Source: Hydrogenophaga sp.
GTDB taxonomy: Bacteria; Pseudomonadota; Gammaproteobacteria; Burkholderiales; Burkholderiaceae_C
Assembly: GCF_019264445.1 (NCBI RefSeq)
Contig: NZ_JAHVAB010000057.1
Span: 62,001-126,000 of the forward strand
Length of the DNA stretch: 64,000 nucleotides
Direction: 5' to 3'
Part shown: piece after piece, positions 7,833 through 18,968 of the stretch
Layout: each line of letters begins with the position of its first letter
How positions within the stretch are numbered: position 1 is the first letter of the stretch
Notes under the pieces: generated by a model
Database searches by the model: none
What the model was told of the DNA's origin: nothing
Seen by the model: only the letters and a program-made list of their open reading frames with translations
Made by a program: the position numbers and the translations under genes

Positions 7833-9248
7833 ATGACTGAAGGAATTGATGCGACAAATGTGACTCATGCTGCTGAAGTGGCGCCGGAATTCAAAAATAT
7901 AGTGAAGGTTCGAGATGATCCAATTCCAGCATGGTTTTCTGGAAGCAATGGGAAATACAAGCTCAAGGAACACACTGAAGTTTCATGGCTGAGCAAGAAC
8001 GAATTCAGCAATAAAGATCTTCGCCAACGTATTGAGCCGTGGCTGACATCGCTGTTTCAATCTGAGCATCTCTCACTCCTAGCCGGCTCGGGTCTGACCC
8101 ATGCAGTGCACTACTTGGCCGCCCAGAAAGGCGCTGCTGGCATGGGTGCCTTGACGTTGAGCAACCATCAAGCCGTAATCAATCAGGCTGCTGAAAAGGC
8201 TTCTGTTGCGGCCGGGCGTAAGAAGGGCAACTTGGAAGATCAACTTCGAGTTGCCAACGAGTTGCTGCGAGGTCTTGAGATTCTGCAGAAGAACGATGAG
8301 GCCAAAGCCCTGTGCAAGGAACTTCAGACTGGCATGCTGGCTTTCGCTCAATCAATCCTAGCGAGCGAAGCGGGCATTGCCGCTTCAGGTCACGAGCAGC
8401 GTGAGCATGCCTTCAACACCCTCGTCACTTTCCTGATGAGTTTCGCCAGCCGCACTGGCGTGCGCGATCGCCTGAACATATTCACCACCAACTACGACCG
8501 GCTGATCGAGGCTGGGGCCGAGTTGGCCGGGCTGCACCTGCTGGACAGATTCCTGGGCAAGCTGATGCCGGTCTTTCGCTCTTCGCGCCTGGATCTGGAC
8601 ATGCACTACAACCCGCCCGGCATTCGTGGCGAGCCGCGCTATTTGGAAGGTGTGGCCCGCTACACCAAACTGCACGGCTCGGTGGACTGGGTGCAGACAG
8701 ACAAAGACATTCGCCGTATCGGATTGCCGTTTGGGGCTGCCAGTGTTGAACCCTATTTGCAAGCACCGGGCCTGTGTGGTGTGTCAGCGCACGAACTGAT
8801 GATCTACCCCAACGCAGCAAAGGACAGGGAAACGGCTGACTACCCCTATGTGGAGTTATTCCGCGACCTCGCAGCTGCGGTGTGCCGACCGAACAGCACA
8901 CTGGTGACCTACGGCTACAGCTTTGGCGATGAGCACATCAACCGAGTCATCCGTGACATGCTCACTATCCCATCGACGCATCTGGTGGTGATCTCGTATG
9001 ACGACCCATTGGGCCGGATCATGCAGACCTACCAAGAGCTGGGCCGGCCCTCTCAGATCAGCCTGTTGATCGGCCCGGCATTGGCAGACTTGACCATGCT
9101 GACCGAGCATTACCTGCCCAAGCCGGCCATCGACAAGACCACTTTCCGCATGAGCGAGCTGCTCAAGCAGCGCATGGGGACAGAGCCGAAAACTGCCAAT
9201 GGTATAGCTCCGGACGCAGGTGCCTCAGATGGGAGTGACCTCGTATGA
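7833..9248 (+). CDS. SIR2-family protein, predicted NAD-degrading defence effector
   Basis: The 471-residue protein has SIR2-type signatures: an N-terminal nucleotide-binding loop (LLAGSGLTHAVH, about residues 80-91), a central TTNYDRLIEAG motif (about 219-229), a KLHGSVDW motif (about 280-287) and a C-terminal YGYSFGDEHIN segment (about 362-372). SIR2-domain defence proteins deplete NAD+ on infection. It has its own strong Shine-Dalgarno (GGAGG at 7821) and overlaps herA by ATGA. A SIR2-HerA pair is a described anti-phage system (Nezha), so these two genes probably form a working unit inside the larger operon. Confidence 0.8.
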   Translation: MTEGIDATNVTHAAEVAPEFKNIVKVRDDPIPAWFSGSNGKYKLKEHTEVSWLSKNEFSNKDLRQRIEPWLTSLFQSEHLSLLAGSGLTHAVHYLAAQKGAAGMGALTLSNHQAVINQAAEKASVAAGRKKGNLEDQLRVANELLRGLEILQKNDEAKALCKELQTGMLAFAQSILASEAGIAASGHEQREHAFNTLVTFLMSFASRTGVRDRLNIFTTNYDRLIEAGAELAGLHLLDRFLGKLMPVFRSSRLDLDMHYNPPGIRGEPRYLEGVARYTKLHGSVDWVQTDKDIRRIGLPFGAASVEPYLQAPGLCGVSAHELMIYPNAAKDRETADYPYVELFRDLAAAVCRPNSTLVTYGYSFGDEHINRVIRDMLTIPSTHLVVISYDDPLGRIMQTYQELGRPSQISLLIGPALADLTMLTEHYLPKPAIDKTTFRMSELLKQRMGTEPKTANGIAPDAGASDGSDLV

Positions 9249-11365
9249 GCATGTCCCCCCTGGCGTATGCCGACTCATTGCGCATCGGCACCATCGACTT
9301 TGTCTCGCCCGACGAAATCAAAGTGCTGCTCGACATCGAGGCGCCCGATGGCGTGGCACTCAATACCGGCACGCCGCGCCCCTTCCCTCGCATCAACGGC
9401 TATGTGCTGATTCCCAGTGACGAAGGGCATTTGGTCGCCCAGGTTGAGTGGATCACCATCGAACGTTCTCAATACCCCAAGCGCAAAGGCATGCAGGACT
9501 TCGGTCTGGTGGACTTGCCCTATCCGCTGCGCAAGATGAGTCTTAACCCGCTAGGGGTGCTCACCTATGAGAGCGAAGACGCAAACGGCGGCGACGTATA
9601 TCGCTTTCGGCGCGGTGTCGAAAGTTATCCGACAGTTGGCGATGCAGTGCTGCTGCCCACACAAAATCAGCTGCGTGCCATCGTCGAGTCAGGCGAAAAC
9701 CGCCATGTGCTGATCGGCACGAGCCCATTGGCCGCCAATGCAGAGGTCAAGATTGACCCGGATCGGCTGTTCGGCCGCCATCTGGCCGTGCTGGGTAACA
9801 CAGGCAGTGGCAAGTCATGCTCTGTTGCAGGCTTGATCCGTTGGTCGATGGACGAGGCTCGCAAAGCTCGTGGCGGCGCAGACCCCAATGCCCGCTTCAT
9901 CGTGCTTGACCCCAATGGCGAATACGCCAACACCTTCCGCGACATGAGCAAGGTGCGGGTATTCGCCGTGGAGCCCAGCGAAGGCGTGGGGCAACTGCAA
10001 ATCCCGCTGTGGTTCTGGAACAGCGCCGAATGGAGTGCGTTTACGCAGGCCAGCGCAAAGACCCAGCGACCAACCTTAGTACAGGCGTTGCGATCAGTCC
10101 GTGACGGGGTGTTCGGCGCCACGGTCACGCCTAGCCATGAAATGCGGCGCTATCTACGCACCCTGGTCAGTATCTTACAACTAGAGCGCAACGCCGGTAG
10201 TCCTTGGGGTAAGTTTCCACAGCCCAAAGGCTTCTTTGAAAAACTGAAGAAGTGGCAGGAGGGTTTAGCTTCTCAGGACTCATTCTCAGACGGCGAAAAA
10301 GCGTCACTCAGTGCTGTCCGAGACGAGCTCACCGGCTTGATCAATGCGCGTGCCGGTCAATACCCGACCTACGAGTTCACGCGTAGCGAAGTTAGCCAAC
10401 TCTTGTCGTTGATCCAGTCCGCGCACGCCAATTTCGGCGGCAGCGACACCGACATCCTGCCCATTGACGCCGATGTACCGCGTCCGTTTACCGGCGACCA
10501 GCTTCTCCGCAGCGTCGAAGGCACAGCTGAGCTGCTCGGCGTCTCCGAGTACGTAGAGACCATGCAGATGCGCATTCGTACTTTGCTGTCAGACAACCGC
10601 ATGAAGGTCGTCTCGGGTACCGCCCAGGACCTCACGCTGGATAACTGGCTGGGCAGCTACATCGGTGACGACCAGGCATCCAACGGCTCAGTCACCATCA
10701 TCGACCTCTCGTTGGTACCCGCCGAGGTGGTGCACATCATCACGTCCGTGATCGCCCGCATGACGTTGGAGGCGCTTCAACGCTATCGCAAACTACATCA
10801 TGGCAAGACCTTGCCTACCGTGCTGGTGATGGAAGAAGCACACACCTTCATCAAGCGTTACCACGACGACGCAGAAAACCAGAACTCGGCTGCTATTTGT
10901 TGTCAGGTATTCGAGAAGATCGCCCGAGAAGGGCGCAAGTTTGGACTCGGTCTGGTGCTGTCATCCCAGCGTCCAAGCGAGCTATCACCTACCGTGCTGT
11001 CCCAGTGCAACAGCTATCTGCTGCACCGAATCAGCAACGACCGGGACCAGGAGCTTGTCCACAAACTGGTGCCGGACAACCTGCGTGGGCTGCTCCGCGA
11101 TTTGCCGTCTTTGCCGTCCCGCCATGCCATCCTGCTTGGCTGGGCGTCGGAGCTGCCCGTACTGGTGCAGATGATCGCGCTGCCTGATCAACATCGTCCG
11201 AAGTCCGACGACCCAGATTTCTGGGCAGTCTGGTCAGGCAAGAGCCGCGATGGTGAGGCGATTGAGCGTGGCGTCAACTGGAAGGCTATCGCGGATGACT
11301 GGCAACAAATGTCGGCAACACAACCAGTAGCCGCTACGGCGAAAAGTGAGGAGCAACCCAAATGA
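9245..11365 (+). CDS. herA: HerA-like hexameric ATPase/translocase
   Basis: The 706-residue protein has an N-terminal HAS-barrel-like beta domain (residues ~1-110), then a FtsK/HerA ATPase core. Walker A is LGNTGSGKS (about residues 183-191), Walker B is [10 protein letters not shown] (about 527-536), and there is a conserved [12 protein letters not shown] segment (about 569-580). HerA enzymes translocate DNA and associate with nucleases or SIR2 proteins. The start overlaps the SIR2 stop, and the stop overlaps the DUF2130 start. Partnership with the SIR2 protein is well supported by family precedent; any interaction with DUF2130 is inference. Confidence 0.85.
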   Translation: MSMSPLAYADSLRIGTIDFVSPDEIKVLLDIEAPDGVALNTGTPRPFPRINGYVLIPSDEGHLVAQVEWITIERSQYPKRKGMQDFGLVDLPYPLRKMSLNPLGVLTYESEDANGGDVYRFRRGVESYPTVGDAVLLPTQNQLRAIVESGENRHVLIGTSPLAANAEVKIDPDRLFGRHLAVLGNTGSGKSCSVAGLIRWSMDEARKARGGADPNARFIVLDPNGEYANTFRDMSKVRVFAVEPSEGVGQLQIPLWFWNSAEWSAFTQASAKTQRPTLVQALRSVRDGVFGATVTPSHEMRRYLRTLVSILQLERNAGSPWGKFPQPKGFFEKLKKWQEGLASQDSFSDGEKASLSAVRDELTGLINARAGQYPTYEFTRSEVSQLLSLIQSAHANFGGSDTDILPIDADVPRPFTGDQLLRSVEGTAELLGVSEYVETMQMRIRTLLSDNRMKVVSGTAQDLTLDNWLGSYIGDDQASNGSVTIIDLSLVPAEVVHIITSVIARMTLEALQRYRKLHHGKTLPTVLVMEEAHTFIKRYHDDAENQNSAAICCQVFEKIAREGRKFGLGLVLSSQRPSELSPTVLSQCNSYLLHRISNDRDQELVHKLVPDNLRGLLRDLPSLPSRHAILLGWASELPVLVQMIALPDQHRPKSDDPDFWAVWSGKSRDGEAIERGVNWKAIADDWQQMSATQPVAATAKSEEQPK

Positions 11366-12768
11366 ATGAAATCATCTGTCCCCACTGCCACAAAGCCTTC
11401 AAGATTGACGAGGCCGGCTATGCCGACATCCTGAAGCAAGTACGCGACAGCGCATTTGAGCAGCAGCTGCACGAGCGGCTGGAGCTGGCCGAGAAGGACA
11501 AGCAAAGTGCGGTCGAGCTGGCCAAGGCACAGTTGACCACCGAGCTGCAAAAAGCTGCCGCAGCCAAGGATGCTGAAATCCAGGCCCTGCAGGCCAAGGT
11601 GACCTCAGCCAACCAGGAGCAACAACTTGCGGTGGCCCAGGCACTGAGCAGTGCCGAAAAAGAGCGCGACGCGCTGGCCCACCAGTTGGAGCAGGCCAAG
11701 CGCGACAACCAAGCCGCCGCCGCCCTCGCGCAAGCCCAACGGATGGCCGATCTGCAGCAGGCGGCTGCTACCAGCGCAGCGGAAATACAAGCCCTGCGGG
11801 CCCAACTGGACGCCGCCACAAAAGACCAGCAACTGGCCGTTACCCAGGCGCTGAGCACGGTTGAACGTGAGCGCGACGAGTTCAAAAACCGCTTTGAACA
11901 AGCTCAGCTTGAAAAGCGCCTGGCCGAACAGTCACTCAAAGACCGCTACGAAACCCAGATCAAAGACCGGGACGAAGCCATCGAACGCCTGAAGGACCTC
12001 AAGGCCAAGCTCTCCACCAAGATGGTGGGCGAAACCCTGGAACAGCACTGCGAGACCGAGTTCAATCGCCTGCGCGCCACTGCCTTCCCCCGCGCTTACT
12101 TTGAAAAGGACAACGACGCCAGCAGCGGCAGCAAGGGCGACTTCATCTTCAAAGACACCGACGAAGCAGGTACCGAAATCGTCTCGATCATGTTCGAGAT
12201 GAAGAATGAAAGTGACACCACCGCCACCAAGAAGAAGAACGAAGACTTCTTCAAGGAACTGGACAAAGACCGCTCCGAGAAGGGATGCGAATACGCCGTT
12301 CTGGTCTCACTGCTGGAGCCAGAGAGTGAGCTCTACAACACCGGCATCGTGGATGTGTCGCACCGCTACCCCAAGATGTACGTAGTGCGCCCGCAGTTCT
12401 TCATCCCCATCATCACGCTGCTGCGCAACGCGGCCCTGAACTCGCTCAAGTACAAGACCGAGCTGGCCTTGGTCAAGTCGCAAAACATCGACATCACCAA
12501 CTTTGAGAACCAGCTGGAAGGCTTCAAGGAAGCCTTTGGCAAAAACTACGACCTGGCATCACGCCGTTTTCAAACGGCCATCGACGAAATCGACAAGTCG
12601 ATAGACCACTTACAGAAAACGAAAGACGCCTTGCTGGGCGCCGACCGCAACCTGCGGCTGGCCAACGACAAGGCCCAGGATGTGACGATCAAGAAACTGA
12701 CCCGCGGCAACCCCACCATGGCGGCCAAGTTCGCGGAACTCAAGCAAGCCGCCAAAGACACGGAATAA
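11362..12768 (+). CDS. DUF2130 protein: zinc motif, coiled coil and PD-(D/E)XK-like core
   Basis: The 468-residue protein opens with a CPHCH zinc-ribbon-like motif (residues 6-10). A long coiled coil follows (about 30-225), inside which a 69-residue unit is tandemly duplicated (EIQAL at 72 and again at 141). The globular C-terminal half has GDFIF and, about 20 residues later, FEMKNE, which together look like a PD-(D/E)XK nuclease signature. DUF2130 proteins are found with restriction-modification and defence genes. It lies between HerA and Mod with only 4 bp to mod, so it is part of the same transcript. Confidence 0.75.
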   Translation: MNEIICPHCHKAFKIDEAGYADILKQVRDSAFEQQLHERLELAEKDKQSAVELAKAQLTTELQKAAAAKDAEIQALQAKVTSANQEQQLAVAQALSSAEKERDALAHQLEQAKRDNQAAAALAQAQRMADLQQAAATSAAEIQALRAQLDAATKDQQLAVTQALSTVERERDEFKNRFEQAQLEKRLAEQSLKDRYETQIKDRDEAIERLKDLKAKLSTKMVGETLEQHCETEFNRLRATAFPRAYFEKDNDASSGSKGDFIFKDTDEAGTEIVSIMFEMKNESDTTATKKKNEDFFKELDKDRSEKGCEYAVLVSLLEPESELYNTGIVDVSHRYPKMYVVRPQFFIPIITLLRNAALNSLKYKTELALVKSQNIDITNFENQLEGFKEAFGKNYDLASRRFQTAIDEIDKSIDHLQKTKDALLGADRNLRLANDKAQDVTIKKLTRGNPTMAAKFAELKQAAKDTE

Positions 12769-12772
12769 CAAG

Positions 12773-14770
12773 ATGGAAAAACTGAAGATGCATTCGGCCA
12801 ATCTCGCACAGGACAACATCGCCCGCATCCGCGATCTGTTTCCGGGCTGCGTCACCGAAGCCAAGGGCGAGGATGGCAGTGTGAAGCTGGCGGTGGATTT
12901 CGACCAGTTGCGGCAAGAGCTTGCTGAGTTGATTGTGGAAGGACCGCAGGAGCGCTACCACCTGAACTGGCCAGGAAAGCGTGAGGCATTGTTGGCTGCC
13001 AACGCGCCGATTGCCAAGACGCTGCGCCCTTGCCGCGAGGAGAGTGTGAACTTCGATAGCACAAAGAACCTGTTCATTGAAGGCGACAACCTCGATGCGC
13101 TGAAGCTTTTGCAGGAGGCTTATCTCGGCCAGATTAAGTTGATCTATCTTGATCCTCCATACAACCGGAAAAAAGGTAACAACCTTGTCTACCGAGACGA
13201 TTTTGTTGGGAACACCTACGAGTATCTGACGCAAAGCAATCAGTCCGACGAGCATGGAAATCGCCTTGTTGCCAACACCGAATCTAACGGAAGGTTCCAT
13301 TCCGACTGGCTTGGCATGATGTATCAGCGGCTAAGAGTCGCACGAAACCTTTTGGCTCCTGCGGGTGTAATTGCCATCTCCATTGATGACGCTGAAACAG
13401 CGAATGTTCTCCATCTTTGTTATGAAGTGTTTGGGGAGTCGAATTTTCTTGGCACCCTGATATGGAAAAACGTTACCGACAATAATCCAAGCAATATCGC
13501 CATTGAGCACGAAAGCATTCACGTTTTTGCTCGAAGCAAAAGCGACCTTGAAGGTGTCTGGAAAAGTTCCGTCTCGGACGTCAAGGATGTTGTTGTGAAA
13601 ATCGGCACTGAGCTTATTGAAAAATATTCAAATCCATCTGAGCTGCAGTCTGCCTATACCGCTTGGTATCGCGAAAACAAGGCGCAGCTTGGGCCGTTGG
13701 CCGACTATAAATTCATCGACAAGGGTGGGGTGTACGCCGGAAGCCGTAGCGTTCACAACCCTGGCAAGGAGGGATACCGATATGACGTTATTCATCCTGA
13801 GACTGGCAAGCCTTGTGTTCAACCACTTATGGGCTATCGGTTTCCAGAAGAGAGCATGAAACGCTTGCTTGAACAGAAACGGGTTCTGTTTGGAGATGAC
13901 GAGACCAAGCTTGTTGAGCTGAAGGTCTATGCATGGGAGTATGAAGATAAGCTGTCTAGCGTTTTCGATTTAGATGGAAGGTCTGGCCCATACGACTTGA
14001 AGACGTTATTCCCTGAAGGTAAGAAAGTGTTTTCGAATCCCAAACCCGTTCTATTGATGGAGCGCCTCATTTCCTTTATGACAGGCCCCAAAGACATCTG
14101 TCTTGACTTGTTTGCCGGGTCGTCCACCCTCGCGCACGCAACGATGGAAATCAACCGACGCGAAGGAGGCAGTCGTCGCTTCATCAGCGTGCAGTTTCCC
14201 GAGTCGATTGGCCAAGACAGCAAGGATGCGAAGGAGGCGTTCCAATTCTGCACGCAGGTGGGCCTGAAGCCCTTTATTTCGGAGATCTCGAAGGAACGTA
14301 CTCGTCGCGCCGGATCAGCTGTGCGCCAGAAAGATGGAGCGGAAGGATGGGGGCGAGACACCGGTTTCCGCGTTCTCAAAATCGACACATCCAACATGGC
14401 CGACATTTACTACGCGCCCGATGCGCTCGACAAGGCCAAGTTCGACCTTTTCGTCGACAACATCAAGCCCGACCGGACGCCTGAAGATCTGCTGTTCCAA
14501 GTGATGCTCGACTGGGGGGTTGACCTTGCTCTGCCCATCGCCAAGCAGACCATTCGAGGCAAAGATGTGTTTCGGGTGGACGGCAATGCACTGGCGGCTT
14601 GCTTCGACGCGCACGGCGGCATTGATGAGGACTTCGTGAAAGAGCTGGCCAAGGTGCAACCACTGCGCGCTTTGTTCCGCGACGCGGGCTTCAAAGACAG
14701 CTCGGTCAAGATCAACGTGGAGCAAATCTTTAAGCTACTGTCGCCTGCCACCGAAGTGAAGTGCATCTGA
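12773..14770 (+). CDS. mod: Type III-like site-specific DNA methyltransferase (Mod)
   Basis: The 665-residue protein carries the adenine methyltransferase motif DPPY ([12 protein letters not shown], about residues 124-135). The AdoMet-binding motif I lies C-terminal to it ([12 protein letters not shown], about 444-455), which is the beta-class order typical of type III Mod subunits. A variable region between them (about 190-330) would be the target-recognition domain. It should methylate a specific adenine to protect host DNA and direct the Res partner encoded 10 bp downstream. The target sequence cannot be read from the protein. Confidence 0.88.
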   Translation: MEKLKMHSANLAQDNIARIRDLFPGCVTEAKGEDGSVKLAVDFDQLRQELAELIVEGPQERYHLNWPGKREALLAANAPIAKTLRPCREESVNFDSTKNLFIEGDNLDALKLLQEAYLGQIKLIYLDPPYNRKKGNNLVYRDDFVGNTYEYLTQSNQSDEHGNRLVANTESNGRFHSDWLGMMYQRLRVARNLLAPAGVIAISIDDAETANVLHLCYEVFGESNFLGTLIWKNVTDNNPSNIAIEHESIHVFARSKSDLEGVWKSSVSDVKDVVVKIGTELIEKYSNPSELQSAYTAWYRENKAQLGPLADYKFIDKGGVYAGSRSVHNPGKEGYRYDVIHPETGKPCVQPLMGYRFPEESMKRLLEQKRVLFGDDETKLVELKVYAWEYEDKLSSVFDLDGRSGPYDLKTLFPEGKKVFSNPKPVLLMERLISFMTGPKDICLDLFAGSSTLAHATMEINRREGGSRRFISVQFPESIGQDSKDAKEAFQFCTQVGLKPFISEISKERTRRAGSAVRQKDGAEGWGRDTGFRVLKIDTSNMADIYYAPDALDKAKFDLFVDNIKPDRTPEDLLFQVMLDWGVDLALPIAKQTIRGKDVFRVDGNALAACFDAHGGIDEDFVKELAKVQPLRALFRDAGFKDSSVKINVEQIFKLLSPATEVKCI

Positions 14771-14780
14771 AGGGCTGGCG

Positions 14781-17700
14781 ATGAAACTTAAGTTCAAGAC
14801 CCAGGCCTACCAGTCTGCAGCGGTGCAAGCCGTGGTGGATTGCCTCAAGGGCCAGCCCCCTGCATCAGCGGAGGCCATTTCCTATCGCATAGACCCCGGT
14901 CGGGCTGCACGCGGGCAAACCTTGGGCAGTACGCTGGGCACCGATGACGGCTTCAAGAACGCGGACCTGGCGCTGACCGATTCAGCCTTGCTGGAGAACA
15001 TCCAGCAAGTGCAGCGCGGCCAGAACCTGCCCGTGTCCGACACGCTGGTGAAGCACAAGGTCGCCCGCGTCAACCTTGACGTGGAGATGGAAACGGGCAC
15101 GGGCAAGACCTACTGCTACATCAAGACGATCTTCGAGCTCAACCGCCGCTATGGCTGGAGCAAGTTCATCATCGTCGTGCCCAGCATCGCCATCCGCGAG
15201 GGCGTGGCCAAGTCACTGGAGATCACTGCCGAGCACTTCCTGGAGACCTACCAGAAGAAAGCGCGCTTCTTCATCTACAACTCCAAGCAGCTGCACCACC
15301 TGGAGAGCTTTTCGTCGGATGCGGGCATCAACGTCATGGTCATCAACGTGCAGGCCTTTGCCGCCCGTGGTGCCGACAACCGCCGTATCTACGAGGTGCT
15401 GGACGACTTCCAGTCTCGCCGCCCGATTGATGTCATCAGCGCGAACCGGCCCATCCTGATCCTGGACGAGCCGCAGAAGATGGAAGGCGCACAGACCTTG
15501 AAGTCCTTGGAGGAGTTCAAGGCCTTGATGGTGCTGCGTTACTCGGCCACGCACAAGACAACGCACAACAAGATTCACCGCCTGGACGCGCTGGACGCCT
15601 ACAACCAGAAGCTGGTGAAGAAGATCGCCGTGCGAGGCATCGCGGTGAAGGGGCTCGCGGGCACTGCCGGCTACCTGTACCTGCAATCCATCGAGATTTC
15701 GAGCAAGAAGCCGCCCGAGGCCCGCGTCGAGTTTGAGCAGAAACTGGCGGGCGGCAATATCAAGCGCGTGGTCAGGAAGCTGTCGAAGGGCGACAACCTC
15801 TTTTCTGACGGCTTTTCAAACGGACTGGACCAGTACCGCGACGGCTTCGTGGTGTCGGATATCAATGCGAACACCGACACGCTGAGCTTCACAAACGGGC
15901 TGCAGTTGACTGTGGGTGACGCCACCGGCGACGTGACCGAGGCGGCACTGCGCCGCATTCAGATTCGCGAAGCGATCAAGGCCCACTTCGACAAGGAGCA
16001 GGCCTTGTTCCAGCAAGGCGTGAAGGTCCTGACGCTGTACTTCATCGACGAGGTGGCCAAGTACCGCGACTACTCGCAGCCAGACGAAAAAGGCGAGTAC
16101 GCCCGCATTTTCGAAGAGGAATACAACCTGTACCTCAACGAGATGCTGGACCTGGATGAGACACCCTACGTCAAGTACCTCAAGGGCATCACCGCCGAGA
16201 AGACCCACAGCGGCTACTTTTCTATCGACAAGAAGACCAAGCGCGACGTTGACCCGGACATCGAGAAGCGCGGCGAGAACGCCGGGCTGTCGAATGACGT
16301 TGAGGCATACGACCTCATCCTGAAGAACAAGGAGCGTCTGCTCTCGCTGGACGAGCCGGTGCGCTTCATCTTCTCGCACTCGGCCCTGCGCGAGGGCTGG
16401 GACAACCCCAACGTGTTCGTCATCTGCGCGCTCAAGCACAGCGACAACACGATCTCACGCCGCCAGGAAGTCGGCCGCGGCCTGCGCTTATCCGTCAATC
16501 AGCACGGCGACCGCATGGATCATCCTGCCATCGTCCATGATGTGAACGTGCTGACCGTAGTGGCGAGTGAGAGCTACAAGGACTTCGTCGCCGCGCTGCA
16601 GAAGGACATCAGCGACTCGCTGTCTGCCCGTCCGAAGGTGGCCGATGAAGCCTTCTTCACGGGCAAGGTGTTGAAGGCAGCCGCCGGCGATGTAGAAGTC
16701 ACGCCGCAGCTGGCGAAGCAGATCTACAAGTACCTGCTCAAGAACGACTACACCGACGATGCCGACCGCATCACTGGTGCGTATCACGACGCGAAGAAGG
16801 CCGAGACGTTGGCCGAGCTGCCGCCAGAGCTGAAGCCGTATGCGGCCCAGGTCTACCAGCTGATCGACAGCGTGTTCAGCGCCAGCCAGCTGCCCGAGAT
16901 TGGTGACGACCGCCGCCCCAAGAAGAACCCGCTCAACGCCAACTTCGACAAGCAAGAGTTCAAGGCCCTGTGGAGCCGCATCAACCGCAAGGCGGCCTAC
17001 AGCGTCAGTTTTGAAGAGGCCGAGTTGGTGCAGAAGGCCGTTACCGTGCTGAACGACAAGGATGCAGGCCTTCGAGTCACCCCGTTGCAGTACACGATCC
17101 AGCGCGGCGAGCAGGCCGACGTTGCCACCTACGACGGCATCAAGTCGGGCGAAGCGTTCAAGCTCAAGGCCACGGAAACTGAGGTCAACCGTTTGTCGGT
17201 GCACTCGGCCGTCAAGTACGACCTGATCGGCAAGCTGGCCGAAGGCACGCAGCTCACCCGCCGCACGATTGCTGAAATCCTGAAGGGCATGAACGTCGCG
17301 GTCTTCGCGCAGTTCAAGACCAACCCCGAGAGCTTCATCGCCGAAGCCATCCGCTTGATTAACGAACAGAAGGCCACGGTCATCATCGAGCACTTGGCCT
17401 ATGACCCCGTGGAAGACAAGTTCGACCTCGACATCTTCACGGCGGGCCTGACCAAGCAGGACTTCAGCAAGGCCGGCGACAAGCTGCAACGCCACATCTA
17501 CGACTACGTTCTGACCGACTCCAACATCGAACGCCAGTTCGTGAAGGAGCTGGACACCAGCGGCGATGTCGTGGTCTACGCCAAGCTGCCACGCGGGTTC
17601 CTGATCCCCACGCCGGTGGGTGACTACAACCCCGACTGGGCCATTTCATTCAAGGAAGGTGCGGTCAAGCACGTCTACTTCGTGGCCGAGACCAAGGGCA

Positions 17701-17855
17701 CCATGTCCTCCATGGAACTGCGCGAGATCGAGAGAACCAAGATCAAATGCGCCCGCAAGTTCTTCGACGACATCAATCAGAAGTTTGCCCCGGAACAGGT
17801 CAAGTACGACGTAGTGGACAGCTTCGGCAAGTTGATGGAATTGGTGAAGCAATGA
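14781..17855 (+). CDS. res: Type III-like restriction endonuclease subunit (Res)
   Basis: The 1024-residue protein has an N-terminal superfamily 2 helicase core: motif [10 protein letters not shown] (about residues 101-109) and a DEPQ motif II (LILDEPQKM, about 227-235). Motif VI-like [11 protein letters not shown] follows near 560. The C-terminal nuclease has a PDW...ETKG pattern (about 952-974), matching the PD-(D/E)XK endonuclease of type III Res. It would cleave unmodified DNA together with Mod. The last four bases overlap the start of the membrane coiled-coil gene (ATGA). Confidence 0.88.
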   Translation: MKLKFKTQAYQSAAVQAVVDCLKGQPPASAEAISYRIDPGRAARGQTLGSTLGTDDGFKNADLALTDSALLENIQQVQRGQNLPVSDTLVKHKVARVNLDVEMETGTGKTYCYIKTIFELNRRYGWSKFIIVVPSIAIREGVAKSLEITAEHFLETYQKKARFFIYNSKQLHHLESFSSDAGINVMVINVQAFAARGADNRRIYEVLDDFQSRRPIDVISANRPILILDEPQKMEGAQTLKSLEEFKALMVLRYSATHKTTHNKIHRLDALDAYNQKLVKKIAVRGIAVKGLAGTAGYLYLQSIEISSKKPPEARVEFEQKLAGGNIKRVVRKLSKGDNLFSDGFSNGLDQYRDGFVVSDINANTDTLSFTNGLQLTVGDATGDVTEAALRRIQIREAIKAHFDKEQALFQQGVKVLTLYFIDEVAKYRDYSQPDEKGEYARIFEEEYNLYLNEMLDLDETPYVKYLKGITAEKTHSGYFSIDKKTKRDVDPDIEKRGENAGLSNDVEAYDLILKNKERLLSLDEPVRFIFSHSALREGWDNPNVFVICALKHSDNTISRRQEVGRGLRLSVNQHGDRMDHPAIVHDVNVLTVVASESYKDFVAALQKDISDSLSARPKVADEAFFTGKVLKAAAGDVEVTPQLAKQIYKYLLKNDYTDDADRITGAYHDAKKAETLAELPPELKPYAAQVYQLIDSVFSASQLPEIGDDRRPKKNPLNANFDKQEFKALWSRINRKAAYSVSFEEAELVQKAVTVLNDKDAGLRVTPLQYTIQRGEQADVATYDGIKSGEAFKLKATETEVNRLSVHSAVKYDLIGKLAEGTQLTRRTIAEILKGMNVAVFAQFKTNPESFIAEAIRLINEQKATVIIEHLAYDPVEDKFDLDIFTAGLTKQDFSKAGDKLQRHIYDYVLTDSNIERQFVKELDTSGDVVVYAKLPRGFLIPTPVGDYNPDWAISFKEGAVKHVYFVAETKGTMSSMELREIERTKIKCARKFFDDINQKFAPEQVKYDVVDSFGKLMELVKQ

Positions 17856-18946
17856 CCACGGATAGCGAATCGGGAGACCGCGAGGGGGATGAGCCCAAGA
17901 AGAAGGGATTTGATTTCAGCAGCCTCTTGAAGCATGTTGCTGAAGTCGATACCGCCATCGGGAAGCTGTATCTGTTCCCTTTGCGTACTTCAGACCTTCA
18001 AGCTTTCAGTGCGCTGCACGCCACAACTCACGTTGACCGCGCGAGGCAGTTTTTACCGTGCATTGCCAGTCTGTACCCTGACTACGGGTTGAAGCACGAG
18101 CGTGTTGGCATCACGTCGGAACAGGCCTCCAGTCTGTCCGACGAAATGGTCGAAGCCATCGCGGAGGCCTTTGTCTCGTCGAATGGTCTTCGATCCGCCC
18201 GCGAAGGTGGAAAGGACCGTGCGCCCATCGTGAGGGAAGAGGACGAACATGCGACGGCATACCTGGACCGGCTCATGCGCAGTGAGGTTGAAGAAGAGGC
18301 GAACCAATTCAAGAAGCTGCGTGAACAGGTTCTCGGCTCAACGCATGGCATCTTCGATCAGATGCGGAAGGCCAGCCAAGCACTCGGCGATACCCGGCAG
18401 CAGTTTGAGCGACTGACACGGGCCAGCGCTTTTCCCTCCACTGGTATTCCGCCATCGATAGAAGCCAGGTCACTGGAGTTGAACAACCACATGGTCGAAC
18501 ACAGCGCTAGATTGGCGCGTGAACGGTCTGAAGATCGCGAGATGGTGAGATTGACTGGGCAGATGACAGCCCAGTCGGCTGAGACCCTCCAAGAGCTCGC
18601 TGCTGCGGCCAGCACGATGCTTGAGAAACTCGACCAACGTGACGAAGAGTCCAAACGAACGACCAAAATTCAGCTTTGGATTGCTGTGGGATCCGTGGCA
18701 GTCGCTGCCGCGCTAGCCGGCGCCTCTTTCCTTCAAGATTGGTTCAACAACAAGTCGGGCGATGACTGGCAAGCGCAAGTACTGGATGAGTTGAAGGTAT
18801 CCAACTTGCGATCCTCAAAGCTGGAAGGCGAGAATGCCGACCTGCGGCAAAAGGTGGAAGACTTGAGCTCGGCCGTGAGAGCGCTGGAAAGCAAACCCGC
18901 GTTGTCGCAGACTTCACCTTCGAAAAATACGACGAAAAAGAAATGA
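17852..18946 (+). CDS. Membrane-anchored coiled-coil protein of unknown function
   Basis: The 364-residue product is not recognised. The N-terminus is acidic/basic and polar, followed by a short globular region with [14 protein letters not shown] (about residues 39-52). A long helical region (about 130-280) follows, then one clear transmembrane helix near residues 285-306 and a C-terminal coiled coil with a Lys/Thr-rich end. The start overlaps the Res stop, so it belongs to the defence operon. A sensor or membrane-docking role is inference. Its gene ends 22 bp from the convergent DUF1173 gene. Confidence 0.7.
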   Translation: MTTDSESGDREGDEPKKKGFDFSSLLKHVAEVDTAIGKLYLFPLRTSDLQAFSALHATTHVDRARQFLPCIASLYPDYGLKHERVGITSEQASSLSDEMVEAIAEAFVSSNGLRSAREGGKDRAPIVREEDEHATAYLDRLMRSEVEEEANQFKKLREQVLGSTHGIFDQMRKASQALGDTRQQFERLTRASAFPSTGIPPSIEARSLELNNHMVEHSARLARERSEDREMVRLTGQMTAQSAETLQELAAAASTMLEKLDQRDEESKRTTKIQLWIAVGSVAVAAALAGASFLQDWFNNKSGDDWQAQVLDELKVSNLRSSKLEGENADLRQKVEDLSSAVRALESKPALSQTSPSKNTTKKK

Positions 18947-18968
18947 CACGACCGGCAAGGTGAGCCAC

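Noticed and set aside
3958-17800. Long minus-strand and other-frame ORFs opposite the defence genes
   Set aside because: They mirror the GC-biased third positions of real genes and have no domain character.
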